From Cupriavidus sp. D39 (GTDB taxonomy: Bacteria > Pseudomonadota > Gammaproteobacteria > Burkholderiales > Burkholderiaceae): DNA of 64,000 nucleotides. This document shows, piece after piece, positions 63,815 to 64,000 of this stretch (positions are counted from its first letter, which is position 1; every line of letters begins with the position of its first letter). The position numbers and the translations under genes were made by a program. The notes under the pieces were generated by a model. The model was not told where the DNA came from and ran no database searches. It saw only the letters and a list, made by a program, of their open reading frames with translations. Location: positions 310,001-374,000 of the forward strand of contig NZ_JAPNLE010000007.1 of NCBI RefSeq assembly GCF_026627925.1, given 5' to 3'.

Positions 63815-64000
63815 TGCAAATCTCCACAAACTTCTTTGCTTCAACAAACTCGTCGACTTCAGCCATAGTTAACTTGCCGTAGTCCTTGGCAAGTTTCTTG
63901 AAGTCTTTCAGCTCTCGCTCATCAATGTTTTCCATATCCGACTTCGCGAACAGGAAGACAAACACCCAGAATTCCCCGATTTTATTGATGACGATTGAGC
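63807..64000 (-). CDS. RelE/HigB-type toxin, partial at window edge
   Basis: The minus-strand frame runs from the window edge to a TAA at 63807-63809: FWVFVFLFAKSDMENIDERE, LKDFKKLAKDYGKLTMAEVD and EFVEAKKFVEICNA. The VFVFLFAKSDMENID stretch is typical of RelE-like toxins of the HigB type, which cut mRNA at the ribosome. The stop overlaps the antitoxin start. The N-terminal part lies outside the window. Confidence 0.8.
   Translation of the reverse strand, partial: SIVINKIGEFWVFVFLFAKSDMENIDERELKDFKKLAKDYGKLTMAEVDEFVEAKKFVEICNA

Noticed and set aside
1..64000. CRISPR array, rRNA operon or replication origin
   Set aside because: No regularly spaced direct repeats, rRNA sequence, or rep/oriV-type iterons were seen. 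The KfrA-like gene alone does not locate an origin.

Overview
ORGANISM AND REPLICON. GC-rich DNA with Burkholderiales-type gene content (NodT-family outer-membrane lipoprotein, two-domain PqiA, FixL/FixJ-type regulators, DUF3300/DUF2950, KfrA). A Cupriavidus/Ralstonia-like betaproteobacterium is my best guess. About ten mobile elements or fragments, a KfrA-like protein, a broken integrase and a toxin-antitoxin pair suggest a plasmid, chromid or genomic island. No rRNA, tRNA or CRISPR array was seen. LAYOUT. 1-2007: an IS66 element with a downstream passenger gene, cutting a small phage-type operon (2004-3124). 3181-4510: a complete IS5-type element. 5077-9189: a scrambled prophage remnant in which six small minus-strand genes alternate with plus-strand genes across near-constant 32-bp start-to-start spacers. 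9190-10906: a broken, partly inverted Tn3-family transposon and a recombination-site-like repeat. 10945-15209: tiny secreted peptides, a truncated sensor kinase with its FixJ-like regulator, a DUF4239 protein, and a receiver gene cut by an IS5-type fragment. 15887-18180: DUF3300/DUF2950 pair. 18202-23152: further IS5-type elements and decayed genes. 23344-24801: two exported proteins. 25023-47545: a long, almost wholly minus-strand stress and envelope block: GltS, NhaA, exported carbonic anhydrase, FixJ/FixL pair, MscK-like channel, PqiABC coupled to an RND tripartite pump, a glycine-zipper protein, a SYLF lipoprotein and a CheY-like receiver. 47980-50060: broken patatin, AllC, Tn3 and IS6 pieces. 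50125-52215: a second copy of the 21.6-25.0 kb segment, without the IS. 52525-64000: dihaem cytochrome c, truncated universal stress protein, KfrA-like protein, SNF2 helicase, broken integrase, Tn3 and IS3 pieces, pirin fragment, and a toxin-antitoxin pair at the edge. HOW IT MAY WORK TOGETHER. Nine copies of a directional inverted repeat (TTGGAC-4 nt-GTCCAA type) lie upstream of the 206-residue exported protein (both copies), SYLF lipoprotein, carbonic anhydrase, patatin, CheY-like receiver and its decayed paralogue. In every case GGACCAAAGTCC or a close variant reads toward the gene. I infer a dispersed stress regulon, perhaps controlled by the FixL/FixJ-type pairs encoded here. SEQUENCE QUALITY. 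Seven frame breaks in otherwise well-conserved genes are each repaired by one extra base in a G or C run, so undercalled homopolymers are likely and several apparent pseudogenes may be intact.
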